Of a stretch of DNA of 64,000 nt, positions 30,601 to 45,600 are shown piece after piece. How positions within the stretch are numbered: the stretch's first letter is position 1; each line of letters starts with the position of its first letter. Below the pieces are notes generated by a model. The model had not been told where the DNA came from. It saw only the letters and a list, made by a program, of their open reading frames with translations, and ran no database searches. The stretch is taken from positions 10,354,001 through 10,418,000 of the forward strand of contig NC_088312.1 in the NCBI RefSeq assembly GCF_910592395.1, written 5' to 3'. Made by a program: the position numbers and the translations under genes. The stretch comes from Lineus longissimus. Its lineage: Eukaryota; Nemertea; Pilidiophora; Heteronemertea; Lineidae.

Positions 30601-33600
30601 ACACAAGCTGATGAGTATTTATTGCCGCTGAAGTTACATGCACATGTGTATAGGTTTGAGATCGCACTTGAGATTCTAATTCTTTATAGGCAACAATGCA
30701 TGTTGCTGCAGTTCTCGATTAGTGCCAATACCTAATACAGGCACAAGGATCTGGATCCACGATCGAGGCATTGAAGTAAGGTGATCTTATCCCTAATGGC
30801 CTTGACATCCACGTGGTGGGTGCTGAGCCTATGACGTTTAGATTTTGAGTCCGAGTTGACCACTAGACCACACAGCCCCTGATGTCCAAGTCACTTGGCT
30901 CTTCATAAGAATCAAAGTGACTTGGTCAAGACCACAAGTAATACGTCATAGAAGGGCATTGACATTTAGGAGTTGATATGCACTAGACCACACGGCCTAT
31001 GATGTCCAAGTCACTTGGCTCTTCTCAAGAATCAAAGTGACTTGGTCAAGACCACATGCAATACGTCATAGAAGGGCATTGACATTTAGGAGTTGACCTA
31101 CACTAGACCACACGGCCTATGATGTCCAAGTCACTTGGCTCTTCTCTGAAGAATCAGGCTCCATCAGCCCCAGTCGAGCTGCCAACAACTCTTGACTCGG
31201 TATATTAGCATAGCTGATTGGAAGCGTGGGAAATCCGATGAGAAGACAATACCGTTACCCGTCTAGCAAAGAAAACCAATCAGGGAAATGAACGGCGTAG
31301 GTTTTGATTGGTCACAACCAATTGTTGTCACTCCGATCATGACGACTTCATGTCCACGCAGAATCATTCGACCTTGGTTGGTGGGATGTCTTTGTTGACA
31401 GAAAAACAATGATGATTTGAAGGTATACATATTATTTTATGTTTTCAGATAAATATTTTGAGGACTGAGAACGTTGAGATACCATCAAAATAGTCATTTT
31501 ATCATTTATTTGGTATATCGCTACACCATTGTAATCAGGTCCAAAGGTACGCCCAAGTTTACAGGAGTTCTGTGGACCAACCTTGATATTAAAGGGGTAC
31601 GCCGTTCGGAATCACTTGTGGTCCAGTTAAATAGAAATTCACTAATACACAATGCCGTAGTGCAGTTATTATGAATACAAATTTGTTTAAACTTGATATT
31701 CATAGCATTTGTATATCAGTCTACACAACGGCAATGTTGAAATTTATATTTAGTATTTATTTTCGCAATTGTAAATTTTCAATTCAATTACAAATTCAAA
31801 ATTTTTAACGAATGGTGTTGGCCTTTAAAACTCATCCACATACTGAGTGACGTGTTATTGCAATGCATAATAAATAACTGCCACACCAAAAATAGCAAAA
31901 TGTGCATTAACCAATCAATTACCATAATATGATTTACCAGTGGTCCATTTTGTTCATTTGCTTACAATATTGATCAGTTGTTTTCTATGAATTCTGACGT
32001 CGCTATTACATTGTATTATCACTAAGATGGTCACGTAGAACATGTACCGGGTACACTTTTAGCATTATCCTTTGTAAAAACATTACCGTAAAACCTTCTA
32101 GCTTTTGCATGCGCCGCCAAGGTACTAAAAATAGACGTCAGGGAGCAAATTAATTAATAACATCCTCTTGTTTGCGAAAATTTTGCAAAAATATATTAGA
32201 GTTAAAAAGACGCCGGAAATAACGGTAGGAGTAGCAAGTAAGAATTTTTATCTCATTCTCTGGAATCCGCATATGATGTGAATAGAAAGGACGTAATGAT
32301 ACATATATATTTATACATATATACAGCTGAACTGTCACCTTTTGCACTAAAGCACCCTGCAAACAAGCAATTTAAATCTCCGTGACCTGCGATCGTGATC
32401 AACAAAAAATTGCTTGTTTGCAAAGCTCACTGCAGGTGCCATTTACAAAAATTTGCGACGGCAGTGACCAGTGGAATCGAAATCTAACCCAGCGATTACC
32501 AGTTTGACGCACAGACAGATCTTTTGATTGTACATACATGGCGGGGATTATCATCATAGACCACAATCTAAATTGCTTGCTTCTGCGGCGCTTAAGATTC
32601 CTCGGCTTAGAAAACCACATAAAAAATTGCCTTTATCATATTTTTCATAACCAGTTTAGTGCTTATCACAGATGCCAATGGGGCCAATGAACCTTGCTCT
32701 AAAGATGAGAGGGCTGTTTCTCTCTGATCGCGGATGTGGAAAGTACCAACGCCTTCGAAACGCACAACAAAATCCACACTACCAGCCTTTGTCTATCAGC
32801 CACATCCCCGGCAGATTTTCCCCCCTTGTCTTAGAAAACCATAGACGAAAATTGCCTCTATCGTATTTATTACCAGTTTAGTGCTTATTACAGATGTCAA
32901 TGAGGTGTCAGGGAAAATTGAATAGCTTCGGCAAATAAATCATCACATTGACATTGGTAATGCTCTGGATACTCGAGGAAAAGGTCAGAGGAGTAAAAAT
33001 ATGTCTGTATCGGAAATATTGAAAAGGATATAAGCTTTAGTTAGAGTGCACCGTGATGTTTCCCGCGTCGGTTTCCTGAAGGTATTGTTGAGTGATTATA
33101 GTGACTGGAATATGACTGATTTGAGGGAAAGGCCAAGAAGTCCCACTATATTTTATGGCGTTACGTACCGACACAACTTATTTTGATATTCAGAACCAAA
33201 TCAAACTGGGCAAAATTGTCTAAGGTGGGAAAAATACGACTACACTGAAAATAAGATTCGTAAAAGGCGCACCTCTCAAGAACTTCTTTTTTCAGCGTAT
33301 TTTGCTGCTGGTGCAGCTAATAGCCACCGTAATATCACCAGGCTAGCTCACTTGGTCTTTAAAGTGCAAATCAAATTAGAATAGCCTTGGCTTTAGTGCT
33401 GTGAAAATTGGTTGAACCAGACCTTTAATAGACTGACTACTGCATTTTAATGAGTGAATCCATTAATTCAAAAAGAACATATATGTGAGAAAGGAAGGAA
33501 CTGAAAATGCAACACATCAATAAGTTCTTCTTTAATACCTATTCTATGAAAAGTGTGGGAATTACATATATCTGTCGATAGCATCAATATTGTCAATTGG

Positions 33601-36600
33601 AATTAAGTCAGGGATAGATGTCCCATAAGTCTTCTTTATTGGCAGCCTGGGAGGTAGATTGCAATTATCTCATAATCACATTACAGGTAGCAAAAGCTTT
33701 CAAACAATGTTTGAGATGATGTTTTACATGCTGTTGCCATGATTGCATTTGAATTATGTGTGAAATCAAGAGCAACGCATGCGTATGCCCCCAACTGATC
33801 GTTGTCCATCGGGCATGATGAACAGTCTGCTGTGTTTTGTCACGTTTAAAAGTTGTTTAGTGGAAATACAATCAAAGATGGCTGCCCTAGCAGCCATGCT
33901 GAACATGCCGAGTATCCATAGGAACCTTCCTGTAATTGCTCCCAATGATCCACATCAAAATGAAATCAGCTTCCTAAAGCATCAATCAGATATTGCTGTA
34001 CTAGATATATACTCTAGTAGAATAGAAAGTTTTGTAGCATGTGATTAAAATCACTCATCTGCATGGCAATTTGGAGACCATCATCAGCATGCACCTACTC
34101 TTCCTTCAACACAAGCATCGCCATTGCCATGCATTTCTTATTCTCCTTGCCCGATGGAACCAGGAGATCCACTTCTATCCATGTCACACCTGGGCGAGGG
34201 ACGCGCCATCCACTCACAATGAGCCCGCCAGGTTTACTTTCACAGGGAACACTTAATGTTACTTAGCAGATTGACCATACACCAGGCGCAGGGATTTGGT
34301 CAATTGTTGGGCTTCTAAGATCGAAGTAAACATCTCTAAAGGCTCTGGAATACGCTTACTATTCTCTAATAGTTGTATTTCCATCTAACTCACACGTCAT
34401 CGTTTTGTGATTCTATCTGCTGGCTTGTCTATTTCATCCCGGGGCAGTTTTCGCCAACTTCCCATGTCTATATCAGCCCCATCCCATCAAGCTCCATGGG
34501 CTAATCCAAACCTGGGTTTAACACAGGATTTTTCCAAGAGACGCAAGGACAAAAAAACACAGCAATCACTAGTTTAAGCCCAGCAACAGGTGCTCATTAA
34601 GGCGCCATAGCTGGTGATATAACAGGGCGTGGGTGACACCACAGCAAGGCTAATACAGTGACACAGAGTTAATGAGAGGGGACGCTGAATGAACAAATCA
34701 TGTTGGCACAAACGAATTAAAAAAAATATCAAACTTTGAGGACAAAAGGCTTTTATCAAATGCTAGCTGCAATATGTCCATACAAAAATTATTGAGACCG
34801 TGAAATGACCATTTGCCTTGAGTCATGGTTGATTCTTCTTCTTCTGCCTTGGCGATGAAGTCAAACGCATCTTCATCTTCTGTGTTCGTCCCCATGTGGT
34901 CAGTGAAAACCCCACTTGGCTTGGCTCTTAAAAGGTCTTGAAAAGAGATCCCAAAGCCATGCACAGTCATTTCAAACTCAACCCAGGAAAAAGTGTATAT
35001 AGCAAAGGAAATACTACATCCGGACATCGACGGACAATCCATCTGAGAACAATTTACAATGTCACATCATCTCCCTGGGGATTCAATTATCGCCATATTT
35101 AGATCTGTAATGGCAGCTCAATGCACTTAACCAGGAAGGCAAATTAGCACGTAGCACCTGAACAATAAAACTTACAATTACACCCAACGTCAGAGGGGAT
35201 AGTTCTTCTTGCATGGAAAAATACTATTATACCAGAAACAAAGAAATGATAAGTATCAAATTACTAGTGTTGACAAATTATGAAATCCTTGGCGATTTTT
35301 GAGAATTTCTCATTGAATGAAGTGCTAATTTGTTGTCAGTATCCAACTGATGAATCCTATAATAAATGAGATGATGAAGCAGAAGAAATCACGCAGATCT
35401 TTCAAGGAATCGATAGAATTATTGCAATGATCTATGGTAATTGCTTTGAAACATGCGTCACGGAGTGCGTTATGAGTGCAATTGAGTAGAGAATAAGATG
35501 GTTAATTACATCGAATGCACAAGAACAAGTGCATGAAGATTTTATAAAAGCTCAAAACTTAAAAGCTGAAAAACCTTTATTGCTATGAGTGGGCTGAAGT
35601 ACACTGTTCTTTGCTAAATCCTCCTCTCCTAGTACTAAACCTTTCCATATCTGCTCCAAGCTCATCTTCTCTTTACCTCCCACCAGCCAGACATCCCAAC
35701 TACCACTAAACCTAATAAAATTAGGATACAATGATAGAAGTATACCTTAACAACACATAAGAACACATTGGTCTAATATCAATATCCTCCGGTGGTAAAG
35801 GAGACACCGGGATCCGGATATACATCATCATCCCCCATTCTCCGTAACACCTGCACCTTTTGTCTGATTTTCCATCAGTAGCATACTCATTTTTCCCTTT
35901 TTTCAACCCCTCATAGAACCGGTAGCTTTTTTGCTCTTTGCGAAGTGGATGTATACAGTTTCCAAGATTGTATTACCACCTTTTGTTTTTTGCTGCTCAG
36001 GGCTAGGGTTCCCTCGACAGAATGCCTATACCTTTCACTCATTTTTTTATTCGGCCCAAAACCAGTATAATTGTTATGCTCCTTATGCCCCTCCAATCCG
36101 CCTTAGATGACCAAGTCCAAGATACCACTCTCAGTATCTCAGTCCCTGACTACCTTTTGACAGATTTTCTTCATGTCCTTTGGTCTGGCAGTATTTTCTG
36201 TCTTAATTCAATTCCAGAGTATGTCTTGAGACATGCAATGGAACAAGTAAAGAACAGACCTTATGATGTAGTCCTTGCCTCTACTGTAGGTGCTTTGGGA
36301 TTTGTGGAGATTATGCCGAAAACGCTTGACCGATCTCTGGCCATCTCAAAAGAACAATGACCTCCAGTTGTCATAGGTATTCCTGGCATGTAGTGATCAC
36401 CTCTGACCTGAAAGCAATCTGGCTACTAAATACCGTTAGTCTGGTGTTCGTGTGGTAGCTAGGGATATCCCAGGACATTTGTGAACTATCGCATTAACCC
36501 TTATATGAGTGACAGTTTTCTTACATGTATTCCCTTACTTAACCCCTTACCCAGTGCCTTCTCGGTTTTGCCAAACCGATGGAAAATCACCTTTATTTTT

Positions 36601-39600
36601 TCATTACCATGAGGAGACTGGATTTTCCTGTCACTTCAATTTCCAGCCCTAAAAAAGGTCATCTTCTTATTGCCCACTGCCTTCCAACAATTTCAAAGAT
36701 ATCCAACATTTTTCTGACAAGAAAGGGAGAATATTGGCAAGGCACAGGAAGGGAGAATAACTAGGGGGGCATACCTCTAACTTTTAAATTTGACACGAAC
36801 CAAATACATGCACTGAACCTAAATAAAACATGACTGACTTTCACCCCTGCCACAACAACGCCACTTTTTGCATCCTAGTGCAGCCAAATACAAAAGAACA
36901 ACAACACTCGTGTGTCTCAGAGTGGCGTGGCCCTGGTATCGACAGGTCCTCGGCTGTCAGACTTGGCAATCTACTGGCGTTCCATTTGACTTCCTCTCCC
37001 CGTAGAGATGACAGTGTTGATGGAAGATATAATCTGTCTGGGATCGTAGCACCCATGGGAGGATGATTCGATCACCAGCAGGTCAAGGCTAGAAGAGGCT
37101 GTATGGAGATAGCTTAATACAATCAAGGCTAGCAGTTTTAATGACTATTGTCCTGCTTCTTTTATCAGTAACAGACAAATATATAGAAGAGAGTGGAATG
37201 CACATGAAGGGCAGCAGATTTATCCATTTGACAATAATGTATTTCTTAATACATTGATGGACTATAGTTTTCTTGATGGCATCCACAAGTTCATTGGCCA
37301 GTCAGTGCCTATTGGTGTCAAAATCATCATCAGCCTCATGTTCGGGTAGGTCACCTATCTTCTTCCTACTGGCACTCAAGCTCCCCACTGCTACAAGTAA
37401 AAATACCAAAACCTCATTTCAGGATGTACATGTATGAAACCCTACCACCTTCCTGTTCCTTTTTCTACTCTTTCAAAGATCAGTATGTCTGTGGTGGAAG
37501 ATATGGTTGAAAAATACGAGATTGGGCAGTTTGGAACTGGATGATCACTCTATAGAGCAAACTTCTTGTTGGATCTTAAGTAAATTTTCCGTTTCATACT
37601 CGCATCACTTAAGACCAACATCAACCCCACGGAAAATCATATATCCTAGACGTTTATAGCTGACCAATATTCGATTCTATCTTTCTACTACAGAGAAATA
37701 AGGGTATGATAAGTCCATTCAATGGAGGCGAGATGGACTATTTTCTTACAAAGAACTTCAGTACAACATGAGCACCTAGCTCCCACTCGGATCAATGCAA
37801 CACACTTGATCCTGTGATCTGGTTAAGATGACCACTGAACGTTGGCAACCAGAACTTCTCAACATGGACAGGGCACTGCAAAAGTATCATCGACATCATT
37901 TTTTGAAGGGCAAAGTTCTGACCCCTGGCCACATATATCACTGCGGAGGATATCTCGTCAATCAAACGGGAAGTCAAAAGAATGATGCTTAAAGACTAAG
38001 AGGTGTTTATATTTTCTGCCAAAGGTTTGCTGAAGAAACATAGTATCATACATAGGCCTCTCAGATTTACAAATGGAAGATAATAAAAGATGTGGCACCA
38101 GACAATACTACTCTACTCTCAGCAATAAAAATATTGAAAAATGCAAAAGGTCATTCTTGCAATAATAATAGCTGTTAAAGATCATTTGTGTTTGAGCTTT
38201 GGAAGCCCAACACACTTGTGGATGGATCACAAGAAGTTTTGTTTCTTAATACGCCAGGTCTTAAAAAGAGAATGGCAATTTGAAGTATGATCCAAGTCTT
38301 AATGCAAGAAATGCTCTCTTCTATTCTTTAATTGTACATCTAAATACTCTCTTCTAATCTTTGTACATCTAAATGCTCTCTTCTAATCTTTGTACATCTT
38401 AATGCTCTCTTCTATTCTTTGTACATCTAAATGCTCTCTTCTATTCTTTGTACATCTAAATGCTCTCTTCTATTCTTTGTACATCTAAATGCTCTCTTCT
38501 ATTCTTTTTTACATCTCAATGCTCTCTTCTAATCTTTGTACATCTAAATGCTCTCTTCTATTCTTTTTACATCTAAATGCTCTCTTCTAATCTTTGTGCC
38601 GATAAATGCTCTCTTCTATTCTTTGCTGCATCTTCGTGGTCGGTGAAAACCTAAAAGTAGTCCGCTAAAACACTGATGGTTGTGCAAAATTCTCTTTCTA
38701 TCAAATCCACCATTACCCGTGAAAAAAGTCACATTCTGATTGTCATGTTATCATACCTGATTATCTTCAGACAAAGTCGATCATCTGCTAAAGGGTTAAA
38801 TGTCACTATGATGATATTTGGATCATGAAGGAACACATTCTTTCGCTGGTCAGAGCAGATGCCCCAAACTGAAATTGGTCAAACTCCCACGCGTGTTATT
38901 TCAATCAGCGTGGTCGTGAATCTAATCATGGGCACCAGAAATAAGCCGCAAGTGGACTAACCAGTCAAAGCTGCAGCATATTAGTAACGGTCATCAACCC
39001 TTTCATTTCGGAGAACATGTGGGAACAGTAAGTGCATCTGTTTACAAAAATCTGACCGAGTGATTGAATTTTTGCATGAAGATAATCAGCATCCTCTCCA
39101 AGTGAATGTTCTTTCAAAAAGGACAACTCACGAGAACAGATCAGAGACGACACACGAAGAGATGAAGCATTGTCCATAAAAGATTCAACACAGTAATAAT
39201 CAACCTTTTTCAAGTGATCCTATTTTTTGAAGTTGCTCCACATTGGGAGAAAAAATTATTTAGAGCCTGCATGTTTCCCTCATTCATGTTGTTCAGTCAT
39301 TTTATCATTAGAAATTATGCTGTTTTTGTTAATATATAGTGACCAGAACGATCATCGTAACCACTAAATATTGGCTATTCCTTTCTCAATAGTTTCTCTG
39401 TTAGCATCTGAAGGAAATGCTCACACTTTGATAATCTAGCGTAGCCAGGTAGAAAAGGCACAAGGGAAACAAACCACTTATCGGTTGCCGCTCATTGGAA
39501 ACTCTGCGAGCGTAATTGACGAAATGGTATAATAAGACAAGTGCAATGGAGGTTAATAGACTGTTTATTCTTGGATGGTTGAGCTGCAGTTGCAACATGA

Positions 39601-42600
39601 ACATTTTCTCGGAAGATTCAGACAGATTAATGGAGGGTTTGCGCCTTATAGAACCTAGTATAGCGACTCCGTCTTCGACCAATTTTAGTGGTGAGTTTTA
39701 AAGGGGGACTACAGGCAGGAGCAGAGGGGCTAATTTGGCCATCTTTAGGTGACTAATATACACAGTGAGGGCCCCGGGTCATGTCAGATTCAGTACTAAA
39801 TATATTCTTTGCACAAGCATGAATCATTTCGATGTACCTTGGATGTGAGAGACCCCTATTGGCAACTTCGTGTAACTTTATCTTGCCTGGCTATTGTCCC
39901 TTTAACATTGTTAAAGTACATAATTATGAGGAAAAAAATGATAGTGCTAAAATCTCGGGGATACATGTACATGTATGTTAAAGAAATATAACAAGATTAT
40001 ATACGACATTTATTCATTCTTGCACATAACAATGGTATTCATCAACAGTTACTGATAATGAGACGTGGTCTCATTGAAAAGTTCCATCATTTCCAGCCCA
40101 TCATGATTAAGCAAACAAATAATAGGATTTTCCTCAGGCAATATTGAAGTAAATTTGATTAGAAAATGAAGTAGACAATCATTGAATTGGGAAAGAATGT
40201 CTTGAATCAACATGTTTACAGCGACAGTAACACCCACATATATTAGACAGGGATGCATGCACTTTAAAAGTTTAAGAGTCTGATGGGGGTTTTCCTTAGG
40301 TTCCACCCCCCCCCCCCAGTTCTGTAGCAGTAAGCAACTAGGAGTACCACTCCTATCTTCTTTATTAGAAGATATGGCATGATCCACCCCTATCTTCTTT
40401 ATTAGAAGATATGGCATGATCCACCCCTATCTTCTTTATTAGAAGATATGGCGTGATCCACTCCTATCTTCTTTATTAGAAGGTACGACGTGATCCACTC
40501 CTATCTTCTTTATTAGAAGATACGATGTGATCCACTCCTATCTTCTTTATTAGAAGATACGATGTGATCCACTCCTATCATCTTTATTAGAGGATATGAC
40601 ATGATCCACTCCTATCTTCTTTGTTAGAAGATACAACGTGATCCACTCCTATCTTCTTTATTAGAAGATACGACGTGATCCACTCCTATCTTCTTTATTA
40701 GAAGGTACGACGTGATCCACTCCTATCTTCTTTATTAGAAGATACGATGTGATCCACTCCTATCTTCTTTATTAGAAGATACGATGTGATCCACTCCTAT
40801 CATCTTTATTAGAGGATATGACATGATCCACTCCTATCTTCTTTGTTAGAAGATACAACGTGATCCACTCCTATCTTCTTTATTAGAAGATACGACGTGA
40901 TCCACTCCTATCTTCTTTATTAGACGATACGACGTGATCCACTCCTATCTTCTCTATTAGAAGATACGGCGTGATCCACTCCTATCTTCTTTATTAGAAG
41001 ATACGGTGTAATCCACTCTTAGAAGATACGACGCGATCCACTAAAACAGATGTCACAGTCGCCACCATTTTGATTGTTTTGAATATCTCGCATTTCCATT
41101 TGTCAAAAGTACGGTTCATTATGCCCCAAGTTCTTTCTCGTCGCCAAACAGAACTTTGAGCCAACCTGCCAAATGTGGACGCAAATATCAAATTCTTATT
41201 GTTTTTACACTTGTTGACACATACCCACTTAATATTCATTGCCAACTTTCTGACAGATAAAGACAATGCCTTTGTAGTACCATCGTCTCAGCAACAAACT
41301 AAGGATATATTAGGTAAATAGCGAGATAGATAATCCTTTCAAAACTCTGATGTCACCTTCAGGGGTTCACACTGCTTGTTGTTGCACATAGTCAACAACC
41401 AAAACATCCGGAATGATACCGCAGATATCATAGTCTCTATTAAGGACACCCTCTCTATTAAGGACACTAGTGTTGGTACCAAATTGGTGTCCTTAACAGA
41501 GAGATTCTACTGTATACACAAAAGTGTGAATCTTTTGACAAAGTTTGAACATAACTAGGAAGAGGGTGAGTGATGCCTCAGTCAGTGTTGATACTCCTCT
41601 GGCATCAACCAACCAACCAACAAAAAGTTTACTTTTGGGTAAAATGATCTATTAAAACAATAATGCCCAACATCATTGATGCCGGAGTTCCTCGAGAGAG
41701 GTTTGACCTTCTCCTGATTGCCTTTAGCATTCCAAAACAGTATTGCAAATGCCAATCTCACGAAAATGAAACAATCCTCTCGACAAACGCGATTGTTGTT
41801 GAGTCAATCACACGAATCAGGCCATAAACCTCCGCCACCCCATGGTCATCACCATTCATGTTATTCCTCCCCCACCCCAAATGTAATACAAATCTCATAA
41901 TAAAAATGTGCCACTTTCCCGCGTCTAAATAGAGAATAAATGAATTGATCTAGCGCGTCAATTTGTGACGACTATTTATACCCAAATGGCGGTATTGGGA
42001 AGCCTTGTGTTGATTAATCATGCAGGTATGAACTGGCGAGAGTTGGGTGTTCTCTCAACTCCAACAACTTTAGATCTGATACTAATATATCTGGGCAATA
42101 AATGATGAATGATATTTATTGTGATTTATGGAGAACAGAGCTAAATCTGGCGGGATTGTCTTGATCTTCAACTCAAAGTGCAAGTTTTATTACGAGTTAT
42201 GATTTCGACTTCTGTGATATCAGAACTTAGGCAAATGTATCACATGCGGCTTGCATTCAAAAAGAAATAGCAAAATGTTGTCAGCTTTTCTGACCACAAA
42301 CAGAAAGGGAATGTTTGATGATGGGATAGCAAATATGAATTTGTATTTGCATTTTGTAATTCAGATGGGTTTTTTTTCTGAGACATTCTGTCAAGTTTGG
42401 AACTCACTCGGAAATAGTTTATGAAAAGTCACAATTTGAAGAGCTACTCAGGTAATAATTCCAGTTCAAGGCTTTTTCGAAGATTCGCCAACTTGTCAAT
42501 CAATTGTTATTTTGAAAACTTCACAAAAAGGCCCGCAAAAGCCTGGCTTCTGAACACAATAATAAAGAAAACGCATAAAGGTTTGTCCAGAAGATGCTCA

Positions 42601-45600
42601 AAGTACTTCATGGCCTCAAATAAAGCCAACCTCCCTCACAATCGAGATGAGTGCTCAAGGGATAAAAAACATCTGTACACAAATTCCGGTAAAAGGCCAC
42701 CCACAACTGAGGGTATTTAATCCGTCTGCAACAGCTTTAATCAGTTAGGAGCCATCGAATTGAAAAGGAAACCAATAGTTTTAATACCATCTTTGTCAAC
42801 AAAAAGGTTTCGGGTTATAAGGGACATTTAATTCGTCGAGTATATTGTGAAACCAATAATTTTTTCATCAGGCAGACAGATTTATTTTATTCTAGTTATT
42901 TTCAAGCGGCCCAAAATGATTAACAGGTTTTAAGAGCCACGTTACTTATGACCGACTGGGGCATCCCTTCGAGCTATATAGTCACACCAGTTTCATCACT
43001 CGAAAACACATCATCCACCTCCTCTTTCTAGCCTTCACTCAAAAAGTTCCCCTTAACATTTCTCAGCAACACATCAAGACATCCGAACAATATCTGAAGG
43101 ATTTATCACAAGAATTACCACACTGTTCACATCATCAATTCAAAAGATTATCTCCTCAGTGCCCAGCACTTCCACGACTTCTTGTCCAAGCTGACTGAAT
43201 TCTTACACTATTTTAGTGAAGGAAGATTATATATAAAGACAAATGTGGCTTCCATACAGTGATAATCTGAAAGAACTCCCCCAAGTTTGATATATTTATT
43301 GGCAGTGTGTGTGTTTCTATTGCATGAGTATGTTTTAGACCTTGAACACAGGAACAGTCAGTTATAAACCTGGACTTTATCCCGGTCTCATTGCAGCTGG
43401 TTTAAGACAGTTCAAGGATTCCTCTACTGAACCCAAATTTTCAGAAGCACTATAGCCATGATACTAAATTGACTGCCATCTTGTCATCTGAATGACACTC
43501 TCATCATCATCACAGAGTTCATTTTCACAGTTGCAAAGTTTAGCTCAGAGAAAAATTCAAACCGCTAGACCAATAAGCCATCCTGATGATCGCGGCATTC
43601 TCAACAGCATGGTATGTGTTAGCAGGCTAACAGATCAAGGCTCCGAGAAGAAAGGAAACATATTGACTCGGTTATTGAAATCAATTGATTCCAGATCGGA
43701 TTTCAGCCACAGGAGATAACTCAATGTTGTCCACAGCGGATCTTACCGTTAACCCTTTCAGCCACAGGAGATAACCTAATGTTGTCCACAGCGGATCTTA
43801 CCGTTAACCCTTTCAGCCACAGGAGATAACCTAATGTTGTCCACAGCGGATCTTACCGTTAACCCTTTCAGCCATAGGAGATAACCTAATGTTGTCCACA
43901 GTGGATCTTACCGTTAACCCTTTCAGCCACAGGAGATAACCTAATGTTGTCCACAGCGGATCTTACCGTTAACCCTTTCAGCCACAGGAGATAACCTAAT
44001 GTTGTCCACAGCAGATCTTACCATTAACCCTTTCAGCCACAGGAGATAACCTAATGTTGTCCATAGTGGATTTTACCGTTAACCATTTCAGCCACAAAAG
44101 ATAGCTCTAATGTGGAAGACGTCTGCCATATCTGTAGCCATGTCAGCTCTGTCTCCCAACGAGCACTATGGTTTTTCCCTCATTGTTAAAGGGGGACTAT
44201 AGGCAGGAGCAGAGGGGCTAATTTGGCCATATTCAAGTGGCTAACATACACTGTGAGGGCACTGGGTAATGTCAGAGTCAACAATAAATATAATCCTCTT
44301 AGAAGCGTGAATCATTTCGACGCACTGTGAGATGCGAGAGACCCATATTGGCGACTTGGTGTAACTTTATCTTGCCTGCCTAGCTGCTGTCTATATTGTC
44401 CCTTTAAAAGGCCTCTATGATGCACAGCAACTGGTACAAGCTAACCCTCAGCGACTTTTTCTGCACAAATGCTTTCACAGAAACTTCACACACAAAGATA
44501 TGAATACTCGAAATGTCCTGGAGAGGATACCTTTGGGCCATACCAATAATCACTCGAAACATGTATAAAACAGCATGCCATTACGCTGACAAGCAACAAC
44601 GCAACGGTTACCGTGATTAAAAATACCTCGGATGAAGAAGAAACAATTCTTGACCCTGGGCGATCGTCAACTAAATGCACGCACGAATGGGTTATGCATA
44701 ATATTTCCATCTAATATGATAAATTGACACTCATAGTGATGGTGGCTATTTCGGTAGCATTTCTGTTGTGGTTGGTACTGTTTCTCATGTTTAACCCTTT
44801 CATGCTCCGGCCCAAGGCAAGACAATTCTAAAGTGGATGTAAACGGCCTGCGCCTGCGCTAATGTGGGGTGTGTTTGACGGTATCTGAGGATTGAGAGAT
44901 TGCAGGACAGTAAAATGCTTATGTATACTGAGATACAATAACCATTAACAGCAATTCCAAACATAAGAGGTGAATGATCAGACCAATGATTTTCATGCAA
45001 ATCAGAGGCCCAATATCTGATCCCTTAGAAAACATTTTAAAGTAACTTCTGAACAGTACTGTTATGCTGTAACACCTCATCACCTTGTGCTAAAGAAACC
45101 CAAGTCAGCAGATGTTTTTTTTCAAGATACGAAACCTTAGAAATGACACAGAAAAGACAAGGAGTAAGTAATATCTGATCTCTTAGAAAACATTTTAAAG
45201 TAACTACTGAACAGTACTGTAATGCTGTAACACCCCATCACCTTGCACTACAGAAACCCAAGTCAGCAGATGTTTTTTTTCAAGATATGAAACATTAGAA
45301 ATGACACAGAAAAGACAAGGAGTAAGTAATATCTGATCTCTTAGAAAACATTTTAAAGTAACTACTGAACAGTACTGTAATGCTGTAACACCCCATCACC
45401 TTGCACTACAGAAACCCAAGTCAGCAGATGTTTTTTTTCAAGATATGAAACCTTAGAAATGACACAGAAAAGACAAGGAGTAAGTAATATCTGATCTCTT
45501 AGAAAACATTTTAAAGTAACTACTGAACAGTACTGTAATGCTGTAACACCCCATCACCTTGCACTACAGAAACCCAAGTCAGCAGATGTTTTTTTTCAAG

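Noticed and set aside
34698..35042. 114-codon - strand ORF with an acidic stretch (TNTEDEDAFDFIAKAEEEES) and an acceptor-like CTCTTTTCAAG inside
   Set aside because: Composition is exon-like, but no family is recognised, the donor candidate is weak and no neighbouring exon was found.
40350..41042. CRISPR-like array of regular palindromic repeats
   Set aside because: Units are contiguous without unique spacers and lie in an animal intron; it is a satellite.
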